The notes under the pieces are model-generated. The model did no database searches, had not been told where the DNA came from, and worked only from the letters and a program-made list of their open reading frames with translations. A stretch of 64,000 nucleotides of DNA from NCBI RefSeq assembly GCF_029873635.1, contig NC_080425.1:38257390-38321389 (forward strand), written 5' to 3'. The position numbers and the translations under genes are program-made. Below, in pieces: positions 47,663 through 58,960 of the stretch. The DNA comes from Malania oleifera (Eukaryota; Streptophyta; Magnoliopsida; Santalales; Ximeniaceae). The first letter of the stretch is position 1; every line of letters begins with the position of its first letter.

Positions 47663-48462
47663 CTTAATCTATGCAGATCCTCATGGTCCCATCTTTCTTT
47701 TTCACAAATAAGACTGGTGCTCCCCACGACGACACACTAGGCCTGATGAATCCTTTATCCAGTAATTTTTGCAATTGATCCTTCAGTTCCTTTAACTCAG
47801 CTGGGGCCATCTGATAAGGAGCTTTAGATACTGGCACTGACCCCAGTAGAAGATCCACTGTAAACTCAACTTCACGGTCCGGTGGAAAACTAGGTAATTC
47901 CTCTGGGAATACATCTGAGAATTCTCTAACCACAGGGACACCAACTTGTTTCACTTCTTCCTTTGGCAATTCTTTAATATACGCAACAAATCCCTGACAA
48001 CCTTCTTGAATCAATTTTCTCACCTGTATAGCCGACACAAGCTGTGGCAAAGAACGTACCCGCGAATCAAGAAATTTGTATTCTGGCTCCCTTGGAGGTC
48101 TGAAAATCACTTCCTTTAAATGACAGTCAAAACTTGCATGCTTACCTGCTAACCAATCCATACCCAGAATGATGTCAAACCCCTACATGTCTAATATCAC
48201 CAAATCAGCTGGCAATCTTTCCCTGAATAGTTATTGGAAAATCTTTGAGCACCCTTTTACATCTCACCACTGACCCAGCTGGTGTGGCTACAGCTAACCC
48301 AATATCTAATAGCTGTGCCTCATACCCCGTTAATTTAGCATATACCGCAAAAAAGAAAAGAGTGGGTGACACTTGTATCAAATAAAACAATAGCTATAAA
48401 TGAGAAAGCAGTAAGGGTACCTACGTCTCCATCTGCATCGGCGTCACCCAGCGTCAACGCGA
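47663..48462 (-). pseudogene. Extra chromovirus protease/RT fragment next to the Gypsy-2 LTR
   Basis: A second copy of the sequence at 43355-44110, visibly about 90-95% similar. It has an intact 165-codon frame 48161-47664 (MDWLAGKHASFDCH, RPPREPEYKFLDSR, RT start with [17 protein letters not shown]). It retains the 36 bp missing from the Gypsy-2 copy. The DTG area near 48370 has a local change (TLFFF text, no DTG). It ends at CATAGATTAAG, within a few bases of the site where Copia-2 entered Gypsy-2. The other end at 48462 switches abruptly to Athila/Tat-like sequence. Confidence 0.85.
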
Positions 48463-48493
48463 AAGAAAGAAATGCTGCTTTGACATTCTTGAA

Positions 48494-50230
48494 ATGATGA
48501 AATTTGACCACTACAGGACCCTACCAACAACTTCCTACCATTTTGAGCTGGTTCAGGACTTTTACAAGAATATGCAAAATGACCAGAAAAAAGGAATTTG
48601 GTATACTAAGGTTCAGGGAATGGTGTTTGAGCTCACTCCCAATTTGATTGATAGGGCATGGTCCCATCCTGAGGCTGATACTGTACCATGGGTGGACCTG
48701 GATTCATCCAATGTCCATATTATGGTCAGTATTATGATGGTGATAATATGGTGTGTGACATGTGCACAACTCGAAGCCAAGTGCCAGACTACCTACTCCT
48801 TTAGGATTTGATTTTACAGTGCAACATCTGCGCGTCTGGGCAACATTCAGAGCAGCGTGGCATTCACCTCTAGGCCCTTTACATTATATCTCTAAGTTTA
48901 TTATGGATGAGATGATCACATTCTATGTGCGGAATGTAAAGCACCCAAAGGTGGCGAGACCAGCACCAAAGCCCATCCATGGCTAACCATCTAGGGAGTC
49001 GAGGAAACCCCTCATTACATATGCACAACTAATCATAGCCATATTGATAAGGCTGAAGATTAATTTGGGCAACTCGGAGGCACATATTCCCATCGGCGAA
49101 GTCACTACTAAGAGGACATGGCGCCAAAACTTGCAGTTGGTAGCCATAGCTCGGTTCGGTGGGCACCTTTCGAGGGTGCACTAGGGACCAAACTCATTGT
49201 GCCAAATTTCTGGTATGACCCCAAGGACGAGGCTGCACAACTACCTATACTCCCTCCTTGCCGTGCTCTGAAGAAGAAGAGGAGGGAGACAAACGCAACC
49301 TCTAAGGCAACTCCTCCCGCAGTAGCACCATCTCCACTAGCACCCCCTCTATGCCTTAAGCGGGGGATCACCTGAGCTGTTTGCACCATAATGTTGAGCT
49401 CCTTCATTATGAAATGGCGGGGACGCGAGGAGAGATGCGCCAGGGTTTTTGAGCTATCTTTGAGATTCTTCGCGTCAACTTCCCGTAGGCCGTCAAGTCG
49501 GTTATCCTTATAGGATTCGCTGTTGCTTCAGAGCCGACTGTAGCCCTAACTCCCTCTCTTGTACCCTCTATCTCTTTGCTACATCTCCCATATCCTACCA
49601 CCTCACCAGTAGGGCGCTTTCCAAACCATCAATCTCTTACTCCTTAGGCCACTTCACCGGCCAGCCTGGTGATTATGATTAAGGTTGAGTCTTCTGGCGA
49701 AAGGGAGGAGGAGGCCTTTCATGCTGAAACCTTACCACCAGCCACCACTAAGGGCGAGGCTCAATCCTTTGTACCATTTACTAAGGATACTGATAGCACA
49801 ACGCCTGAAACTGCACCTCCACTTCCTCCAGCTCCTACTTTTCCAGTTCCAACTCTGACTACTGATCTAATTCTCTCGATCGATATACCACGACTCTTAG
49901 TGCCTCTTTAAATCCAACCACTTCCCATCGTCTGGAAGTATGGTAGAATTAAGATCGTTTCTCCGCCATCTACTTCGTATACCTTTCTAGTGGCACCTAC
50001 ACCAGCCCTACAAGCTCCTGCTCGGGTGCCATCTCCTACTCTAGCTTCATCAGCTTCACCAACTGTGTCTGGTAATGTTTCGACTGTGGAGGAGGCTGCT
50101 ATGAGTATGCTTTCTAACGAGGCCCACCAGTCTGAGGCCGGTAGTCCATCTGACGCATGAGGGGACTTAGGAAGCGGCAACTCAGACAATGATGAGAGTG
50201 GATCGACCAATGAGGAGTAGGATGGGGCTA
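48494..50230 (+). pseudogene. Remnant of a plant transposon-associated protein (PF20167-like)
   Basis: Frame 48494-48811 contains FELVQDFYKNM, WYTKVQGMVFELTPNLIDRAW and WVDL, resembling the plant domain usually described as putative plant transposon protein, found in Athila-like and other elements (text like VREFYANL and VRGKxVDFSPxxIN). A shift leads to 48762-48986 with LRVWATFRAAWHSPLGPLHYISKFIMDE. Further frames 49118-49375 and 49669-49911 are Pro/Ala/Thr-rich, and an acidic SDNDESGSTNEE end appears near 50190. At least six stops or shifts. Function is unknown even for intact members. Confidence 0.45.
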
Positions 50231-51786
50231 GGGCCACGTTTAGTGAACACTGTGTATTTTATACCATGTTAACATCTATTATATCCTTTACATACTTTTA
50301 TATTACCTAGATGTTACATGCATAGGCTTATCAATAATATGATTTTATTATGCTCACTAACAAAGTAGTGAGTTATTTGTGCATAGTTTCACATAACATA
50401 GCCTATGTACTGATTTGACACTCTATGTGGGCTGACTAGTGATTCGTTTGTGTTATTACTATTGTGTAAACTCTTGTATTTACATGGTACTTCATGAGGC
50501 TAAAATGCACTTACACATGATTTGTAGCACTTAGGGTTCCTTGAGAGCACTAAGAGAACAACCGTGGCGACTATGGCACCTTGTGAGGTACTATTGATCC
50601 TGTAGTTCATTTCTTGAGTTGTTGACATCAAACTCTGAGTTTATAAAAACTCAACTTACCTTTTCTTTGCCCTCTAGAATTGGTTCTTATATTTCTAGCC
50701 TGAAGGTGATGTCTAATGAGGAGATAGAAACCTATGTCTTATAGCCTACTCAAGACATGAAAATTGAGCCACCCTTAGAGATAGACCCAGTTCACGGACT
50801 CCTGTTTGAGCTTAATTTCCCATTGGAGATATGAAGATGACAAAAATTTGTAAAAAATGTCCTAGCTGACCATGAAAAAAATAGCAAAAAGAATGAGTAG
50901 AAGAAAAGAAAAAGAAATGAAAAATATATAAAATTCATGCTCTAAATATGAAGAGGTCAAGCTAGGGACACAACACATGATCCTACAAGCTTCTTCGACT
51001 GTCCGATGCATATGAGTTGTATTCACACCTAGTTCATAAATAGGTTGATTTAGGGTGGTCTTGATTGGACGTGGCAAGTAGGTGAGAAGATGATAGGGAG
51101 AAGGACCAGACACCTCATTATAGGCTAGATTCCTTTCCCGTGAGACTAGTCCACTCCACATTTTTAGCGCATGTTCCTTAAAATATAGGGGACGTTTGAT
51201 CATGACACTCTTCCTCACATATGAGAGTGAACCCATTTTCTTGAGTGATTTTGAGGGTATACCAATGAGGCCAAGTCAAGACAACCATTCTACAGGTGTC
51301 CAAGGATAAGTGTGACTGATCATACACCTTACGCATGCCTTGTGATTTTTCCTATCCATACTTGAAATTATATGACTAGATTAACTCTAAATTGAAATTT
51401 TTGGTTGATTCTCTATGAGCGGTGCTTTTCACAATGGCTATATATTGTTGAGACTAGCATAAGTAATTTGTTGCAGAGTGTGTGTATAATGGAGTTATGT
51501 ATGGAGAAGTTTATGTGTAATTAGGCCATATACCTATATGTAAAATGATATGATTGTGTTACATGGTATTTTATGGTCACTGAGAGTGGTGTTTGTGGGT
51601 ATCACTCTAGAAACCCTCACGAGACTACAACTCATCCACTAGGGTCAACTTACGGGTTTAAAGCCTTGCTGCATATGGTAAATGCAACCATGTTTCTCGT
51701 GAAAGAGAGGGTAGATAGAATTTTGTTAGTTTTTTTAGTGTTTTTAGTTTTTGCTTTGCTTGAGGACTAGAAAAGTGTAAGTTGGG
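50231..51786 (+). other. 3' non-coding region of the Athila/Tat-like element
   Basis: No convincing gene. A 124-codon minus-strand frame (51236-50862) has no recognised motif. A-rich AAGAAAAGAAAAAGAAATG at about 50900 and the CTTGAGGACTAG block at 51757 are usual for 3' regions of such elements. It ends with AAGTTGGG at the junction with solo LTR C. Confidence 0.5.
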
Positions 51787-53875
51787 TGAAATCAGGAATA
51801 GCTTCCCAAGAGAGGGGGGGGGGTGAATTGGCTTTTAAAACTTTCGTTTTAGTTCTTTTTAAAGTCCTTAACTTCTTTTAATATTTAACCAATTCTTTAA
51901 CTTGTTTATCTATTTTTTCAATCAAACAAGAACTTGGTTTCTTTTAAACAATCAACAAGACAACTAATAAAACATTCAATCTTCAACCACGCAAATAATT
52001 AAACCAATCAAGCCAATCAACCACGATGCTCAAACCAACAACCAATTTGTTCGCCAAATATAAATTCACTACAACACTATTAGATTTATTAAATCATTCA
52101 AGATTTAGTACTTTCTGAAATATAAACATAGTTCACTCAATCTCAAGCTTTATACCATTCAATCACAATATATTAATGGTATATGTAACTTTCAACTTTT
52201 GTATTGTGTTCAGCCCTGTAGTAAATGTGAGTTTGAACAAAGCCCTGTATATATGAAAACGCTTCTTCAATGTGATGTTCAATATAAGATCCAATTGCTC
52301 TTTCCAAACTTCAGAATTCAAATAAACTCTTAAGTTAATTTATATTTGGGATGTTTAACCAAGTAACGTACTCCCGTATGGTTTTTCACAAAGTATGGTT
52401 TAAACAAAGTACTCCCTTTCGGTTTCTGCAACCCCAAATCAAAATTAAACCTTAAGTTTGTTTGATTTCCAAATATACGTAGTTTATATGATTTCAAATT
52501 TAAACTATCCACACAATTGAAATATGTACTAAAAATAAAGAATAGGGAAAGAGAGAGTGAGACAGAGATTTTTACGAGGTTCGACTTATACCCAGCCTAC
52601 GTCCTCGCATTTGGCAAAACACCAAAAGATTCACTAAACCTATTCCTTTAACAGTCAAAACAATACCTTTACAACACTCCTTGGTTAAGGCTAGAGCCTG
52701 CCTTCTCCAAATATAATCCCCTCGTCCGGTCACTCCTTAACTAGGCTAGAGCCCACCTCTCTAAGCAATATCCCCTTGCTTAGCCAACGATCCAAACAAT
52801 CCTTGGAATCGTCAATATACAAGAAATAAATCAAATAGATGCATACAAATAATGCTCACACAAAGAGCTGATTAGTACATTTTAGAAACTAATATACTTC
52901 AAATTTAAAATATCAAAAAAATGAAGTAAGAAGCTCAATATAAATATCATTGGTTTACTTATCTTTGATGAGGATCAAGAACTTAAATTAGATACTTTAG
53001 AGAAGTTGTAAAAGCTTAGAGATTTCTTAGAAATTTTACAGCAATTCAGAGCTTTAAAACAAATAGCAAGAAGCTTTGAGTGAAAGAGATCTTCAAAAAA
53101 ATTTTCAATGCTTGTTGTTTTTGTTTCTCATAAACCATGTATATAAAGGCTTCAAAAACACTTTCATTTGTGCTCCCCAAGTTTACTTGGAGTGCCCCCA
53201 AAGTTTCCAAAAATATTAGGGTACAAATCAATTAAATTTGAAAAAGAGAAGTTTGAAAAATCTGCCCGTTGCCGTACTTTGGTTGCCTGAAGTGCAACCT
53301 CAGTAGCCTGAAGTAGGTTCAGGAGCCTGAAGACATAGGGTCAGGCACCTGAAGATACACCTCTTGTTTGATTTTCTTCAGCAAAAATCTTCGGTTGCCT
53401 GAGGATTTAACCTCAATCGCCTGGACAGTACAAAATCACTTTCCTTCTTTCTTTTTCAAAGATATTTGGTTTCTTTGCTTTCTTACTTTTGAAAAACATT
53501 TTTTGGGGTATTAAAATAAAGTCTTTAAGTCCATCTTTATCCCCTAATGAGCTTCATTTCATTCAAAAGGACATTTTTAACTTTGAAGTACTTACATAAA
53601 GATTTCCTAACAATATGAACATTTCTTGTTCTTGAAACTTCATGATCATCTTGAAGCTTTAGGTTCATTTCATCTTCAGATGTCTTTGTGCTTTCCGGTT
53701 TGATCACTTCATGACACACCGTACACCTTTAAGCTTGTTGGTGATCTTTCAAAGCTTTGCCGAGTTTGGCTTTTTCAGATTCCTAAAAACATCATTACTT
53801 GAACATATAATGTCATTAACCTTTTCGTCATTTGTTATCATCAAAACAAGAGGTGAAAGCCTTATTAGGCTAACA
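51787..53875 (-). repeat. Solo LTR C (Copia-2-related family)
   Basis: TGAAATCAGGAATAGC...TTAGGCTAACA, 2089 bp, read on the minus strand. Near-identical 5-bp flanks: TTGGG (51782-51786) and ATGGG (53876-53880). Its left 500 bp aligns with the end of the Copia-2 LTR and its right end with the TTTTGATGATAACAAA start region. The 11-base G run is at about 51815-51825. TATA box on the minus strand at 53140-53146. No internal region. Confidence 0.82.
53270..53440 (-). promoter_or_regulatory. GGTTCAGGNNCCTGAAG motif cluster in solo LTR C
   Basis: Copies such as GGTTCAGGAGCCTGAAG (near 53307), GGGTCAGGCACCTGAAG (near 53339), CAGTAGCCTGAAG (53302), GGTTGCCTGAAG (53280) and GGTTGCCTGAGG (53394). The TTCAGG/CCTGAA arms are complementary. 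It lies upstream, in LTR orientation, of the TATA box at 53140-53146. Confidence 0.55.
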
Positions 53876-54856
53876 ATGGGGTTGGGATGAGTCCCTAAAA
53901 TGCATGATTTTAGAACCTTAATTACCTTTGTTTATCCTTTTTATCTTTTATGTAACCCTTTGTTAACATAGTTCGGAGTTATGTAAGGTTTGTTCGTGTT
54001 GTAGGAAAAATAGGTTAAAACCAAGGAGTTAAGCATTATGAGAAGCCAAGGGAGTATTTGGGAAACTCAGAGCCAAAATTAGATGTTCAGTCAAACTTCC
54101 AAAGCCTTAGATCATCAAAGGAAAAGAAGACTAGGCTTGACTAAGTGGTGCGACTGGAAACACAAGGGGCAACCAAGTCATCCACTACAGACTCCAAGGT
54201 TCATACTAAGATTGATTTGTTGCAAGGTTTGACCAAGCGTCCTACCAAGTGACCCTCCAGGGCAGCCAATTCGAGTGACCTAAAGAATACAGAGCTCAAG
54301 ATACTAAGAGTCTCGACCAAGTGCTCGACGAAAGAGACTCTGAAAGCGCGACCATGTTGAGTTCCTGAGGTTTCCTGAAGTTTGAGATCCTGCAAGTCTT
54401 GACCAATCGACTAGCAAGACCCTTTGGCGCGACATCGTCGACGACACTGAAGATTCGAATTCATGATTTCCCTCGAGTCTCGACCAGGGCGTGATCAAGG
54501 GAAGCATAGGAGTGACTTGGCCAACAGTAATAATCTTCTGCGTGAGATTTTCTGCAAAGTTTCCTAATTCGATTTCCAAACTTTGTAAACCCTAATGGGT
54601 ATAAGAAATAGCTACGAACATGTTCTATGGGTTCCTCTATGGTCGATTTTGGGTTAGTGATAGGCCTAAAATCCCATTGAGAGCCAACCTTAGAATAGAT
54701 TTACTTGTTTTCCTTTACATTCCTATCATGGTTTTCTTTTGTACTTTTGATCGTTAGTGATAGACAATTCGTTTGCAATAAGAAGCCATTTTTACATGCT
54801 TTCCTTATAGATTAGAAGATCATTCGATTGTATTCCTTGGTGTTAGTGATAGACAA

Positions 54857-56910
54857 TGTTAGCTTTGGTGTATTCCCAAGGAGGGGGGGGGGGGTGAATT
54901 GGAATTTAAAACTTTTTCTCCTAGGTTAAACTAGTTTAGCAGTACATTCACAACCTAGGTCTATTTACCTAAATGCGCAGATAAGTATAATATGCAGAAT
55001 TTAAATCATGTGCATCATTCACACAATAACATACACATGCGGTAAATAAAGTGCGGAAATATAAACAGAGCACACAAGATATGTTATCAAGGTTTGGCCA
55101 AATGTGCCTATGTCCCCGCCTTGGCTACACCAGCACAAGGATTCCACTAATGCTCACTTAACAGGTGGAGTGCACCTAATACAACTAGGCCAATTAGCAC
55201 AGGGCTGACCTCAACCTTTACAAATTCTCCTTGCAGGGCGAAGAAAGCAATAAGTCAAATTCACAGGGCTAACCCCAACCTGATCCTTTTGGGCTAGATC
55301 AAACCCCCTCAGGCCACACTTGGAAATACAACAGTATTCTTCACAATGTAACCAGTACAGTGATTATGCTTCTCAAGTAAAGCATATATGTGTCCAATAC
55401 GCACAATATAATCAATCAACTACACATCCACAATATAAGTAAATGTAAGCTCAGTGATGTGCATTTTTGTGCAAGCTACACTCAACAAGATACTATCGCT
55501 AATATGCTTAAGAGCGTTCTAATCAAACTATTTCTTTGAAACAATATATATCAAATCTCAATAATAATCAGGGTTTCAAAGATGCTAATCAAATATTCAA
55601 ACTATCTCAAAATATTTTCCTTCAATGTAGTTTGAAAGATATTATATCTTGTAAAAATATTTGCACAACAAAAGTAAAGCTATAGGAATCTTGCAATGAC
55701 AATGCAAAGATCCTTAAGCTACATAGTTTATCCCAACACAAGATTTATTATATTCAAATCTGTGGGATAAACTTTGCTAACTCCCCAAAAATAAATCAAT
55801 CAATCACATAAGCACACTGGGAGTATTAGCAATACTAGCACAACCAATATACTCTCACAATACTAAAATGTATCAAGGGAATAGAAATTTCAGAGAATTT
55901 GGACAAAAAGAGTATTTTCAAAAGAGAGGATTTTTGGCTAATTATTTTGGCTAATCTCACACTAATCCTAAAAAATGAACCCATATTTATAGATAAGGGT
56001 AAAATTATAACCGTTAAGGACTTGTTGGGAATTATTAAAAAAGTGTCAAATAGTTAAAACACCATTAACCCAACTTAACCCTAATTTACTGTGGTTAAAT
56101 TAATTTTAACCCGCCAAGGTTCGGGTGGCTGACCCATGGTTTGGTCGCCCGAACAGACATAGGAATAAAAGGTATTTAAATAGGTTCGGTCGCCTGTTTC
56201 ATGCTTCGGCAACTCGAAACAAAGTCAGTAGCCTTTGTTCGTAAATTCGGGTGCCCGGTCGTAGGTTTGGTCGCCCGGGGCTCATTTTGAACTAAAAGGC
56301 TCAGGTGCCTGGGTTGGTGAAAAGCACTCTGAGATGGGTTCGGTCGCCCGAGGGCGATGCGCTTGTTTCTGGTTCGGTCGCCCTAAACCTGGTCAACCTG
56401 CTGACTTCTCAGCGGTTCGGGCGCCCAAGGTGTTTTGAACACCTGGGGTTCGGTCTCCTGAGCTCTCACAAAATCCCTAATAATATTCAATTTCAGCATA
56501 AATTTAACACTTCTATATATTATATGATATGTGTGTGAGTGCTAGGACCTAGAGTTACACTAAGGTCTTTTCAGGGGCTGTTTTGAGATAGTCCCAAAAA
56601 TCTGGCGTCGATAGACCGAATGGTGCCCTAAGGTCATTCAGTTTCTATGGTAAGTCTATGAAATTTTGAGCTTACAAATCCTACATGTATGATATGCAGA
56701 GATTATTACAGACCTTTGAAATGAAATTATTATAGACCCAAAGTATAACATGAATTACAATATAAAATAAATCTTCTGGGTCTTGAGTCTTCAAGTTTTC
56801 ACGTACCATCAAATGATCAAGCTAATATGAACCTGCACGCAAACTTGATAGACATTAAATACCTGAGTATTTGTCATAATCAAAATAGTGTATGATCCAT
56901 AAGGTCAACA
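54857..56910 (-). repeat. Solo LTR B (Copia-1-related family)
   Basis: TGTTAGCTTTGG...AGGTCAACA, 2054 bp, minus orientation. Flanks GACAA (54852-54856) and GACAC (56911-56915) match at four of five. Its start is nearly the same as that of solo LTR A, and its text around 55480-55860 is the reverse complement of the Copia-1 LTR part near 19760-20300. TATAAATA on the minus strand at 55984-55991. A run of about 14 G at 54881-54894 is in the conserved end module. Confidence 0.85.
56110..56640 (-). promoter_or_regulatory. GGTTCGGTCGCCCGAAC-type motif cluster in solo LTR B
   Basis: Around ten copies of GGTTCGGTCGCCCG and relatives, near 56119, 56142, 56185, 56201, 56246, 56264, 56297, 56338, 56373, 56414 and 56448. 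The TTCGG...CCGAA arms are complementary in the better copies. It starts about 120 bp upstream of the TATA box in LTR orientation. It corresponds to the GGTCGACC array of solo LTR A, but with a different core. Confidence 0.55.
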
Positions 56911-57539
56911 GACACTTAGTTGCAAGAAGATTGATTGTTTTACATGCTTTCTTTTACTGCTTTCCTTACCTGCTTTGATTTATCACTTTGATTGTGTTGA
57001 TGCCCTAAGAGATAGGATAGCACTTCTATAGATTTAATTAAGTATACGTAATAGGCTGCAGATCTAAAAAGGTTCTTGTGGTCATTATGATAGGGTATAC
57101 TCCGGTTCCCGACTGTGCTCCGGACGGTTGGTGCACCCTTGCTACTTTATGCCATCGAATGACTCCTTTCACCGTGAAACCCTATTACTGATAATTGACC
57201 AAACATAGATTACGCACACAACATCCTAGGCCAGATTCATGATTGAACATGGCTTTGTAGGAGTAGAGTTAATTTAGATTTATATGCTTTCAAGTAGTTG
57301 ATAGAAAACATCTTTCAAAATCCCATCTTTACACTTCTTTTTACATAAAGCCTTAATAAACTAATATGGAAGTGGTTGATAACTACACTCTAATCCCCGT
57401 GGATCAATACTCGACTTCCCCACTTTCTACTGAACTTGGTAATAGTTAGGTTTTATAAATATTATTTTTGGTAATTAAGGACCCAAGCCTTGGCGAGCTT
57501 ACCATTGACCTCCAACCAAGTTATCTTGACTATAAATCT

Positions 57540-58960
57540 AACAAGAACTTACTCTTCAAACTTTTTTTCTTAAAAGCTCTGTGATATATGATATAGACTC
57601 CTTTCTCAACGAGGACTTGTAGGACTAACTTCTTATTCCCAATGTCCTTGGGTTTGGGCATGGTAGGATTAAGAATTATGTTCTTTTCCTTGTACCTAAA
57701 AATGTAGATGTTCTTCCGATCATGATTGGTTAGATTGAAATCACATAACCAAATGTGCCCTAATAGGACATGACTATATCCCTAAGTAATATATCAAAGT
57801 ATAATTAGTCTGTACATTCTCGTAACTAGATAGGCACTAAACAATTCTTTAAGTTGCAAATCTTGTTAACCAAAGTTACTTTAATTGGCTACGTTTATGT
57901 CTCTGCTTTAGGGATCAACCCAACCAAGGTAGCTTCAGACATAACATTCATAGAACTGCCCAACTACTAGTGTGAGGATCACTAATGAAGGCACTTGGAC
58001 GAGTAATTTTTTTGGTCCATATTTATAATCCTAGTGATGCTCTCCTTAGGAAAAAGAAAATGCAAGCAACATTATAGGGAATCATCCTAAGCTAGAGGTG
58101 GGTTCAAATTGTATAAGAGTCCTAGTTTGTGGTCAAGACTCACTCACATGAGCAAATATCCTACAAGAAGTAGGCCTCAGGTCAGTATTAAAGGCCTATT
58201 AATAGGCATCCGTAATAACCTTAGGAGAATACAACTCAATCTCCTTCCTAATTTCCTCTTTAAAACCATTGACAAACCAAATGACTTATGACATATATCC
58301 TTTAAAACATTGCTACAACCCATAAGCTCCTAGAAAAGGTCCATGTAACTAGTCACCATTATAGTTTTTTATGGTTTAAGATTTTCTTGAAAATTTTATT
58401 CATATAGGAGGAAAGGTATCTTTCTTTTAAATTCTAACTTATTACCTTCTAAAACAGGGAGCCTTATGGCCCAGGGAGGCCTTTTATTACCTCCTACTAA
58501 GTGTAACTTTTGTAGGTTTTGTTGAACACACTTTGCTAACATTTATTTACTAGTCCAATGAACTTAACCTTGGCAAGATGCACTTTTCCTTCACGTCTCA
58601 TGCAACACCACTCAAAGAAGTCCTCCATCTCCTTTAACGAACCAAAGATTGTATTTAGATCTAATTTTTCATTATAGGCACACACATCAATTTTGACCCT
58701 TCTAGTGATATTTCTTAAATCCTTATCTAGGTAAGTGTGGAGGATGCATATGGTTTATGTACCGTACATTGTCAGTCTTACGAAAACAACCCTTACCAAA
58801 CCTACACTTGAGGAAATAGGGAATGAATTAATCTGATAGGTGGTCCAGTTGGGGTTTGACTTATTTTGTTGGGAGCTATAGGGACTTTTGGAGTAAGAAG
58901 AATGCCTTGGGCTAACTTTATTCAATACAAGAACCAATTATATTAGGGTTCCGAACTGAT
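57540..58960 (-). pseudogene. Decayed Ty3/gypsy gag and protease remnant
   Basis: No long frame, but the minus strand reads gypsy-like text across frames. HVLLGHIWLCDF near 57770-57735 corresponds to the protease end usually written LLGRPWQYD. A gag piece NGFKEEIRKEIELYSPKVITDAY-like lies near 58275-58190. A further gag piece has FFEWCCMRREGKVHLAKVKF near 58640-58560. Order (gag right, protease left) fits minus orientation. It is too damaged to define LTRs or the clade. Confidence 0.5.

Larger units (their letters stand above)
53883..57500 (+). repeat. 3' LTR of the Athila/Tat-like element, split by solo LTR B
   Basis: Blocks 53883-54856 and 56911 to about 57500. It starts TGGGATGAGTCCC just after the duplication of solo LTR C. 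A cluster of GACCAAGTG/TCGACCAAG-like words lies at 54130-54500, and TATAAG at about 54599. The right limit is uncertain; ACCCAAGCCTTGGCGAGC near 57481 is taken as close to the end. Confidence 0.5.
48463..57510 (+). mobile_element. Decayed Athila/Tat-like Ty3/gypsy element, plus strand, carrying two solo LTRs
   Basis: Parts in plus order are: a coding remnant similar to the plant putative-transposon-protein domain (48494-49000), a Pro/Ser/Thr-rich tail (49660-50230), a long non-coding stretch, a CTTGAGGACTAGAAAAGTGTAAG block near 51757 (typical before the PPT of Athila/Tat elements), then a 3' LTR (about 53883-57500) starting TGGGATGAGTCCCTAAAATG. The LTR's late part has CCCCGTGGATCAATACTCGAC near 57395, a phrase common near the 3' end of such LTRs. 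No protease, RT or integrase remains. The family assignment is by recall of typical LTR phrases, so moderate. Confidence 0.55.

Noticed and set aside
49108-49601. Minus-strand frames of 99 and 64 codons
   Set aside because: Antisense to the Pro/Ala-rich remnant on the plus strand; composition mirrors that region and no domain is seen.
50862-51236. 124-codon minus-strand frame as a gene
   Set aside because: It lies in the 3' non-coding part of a decayed plus-strand element, has no motif, and ends in a Phe/Leu-rich low-complexity tail.
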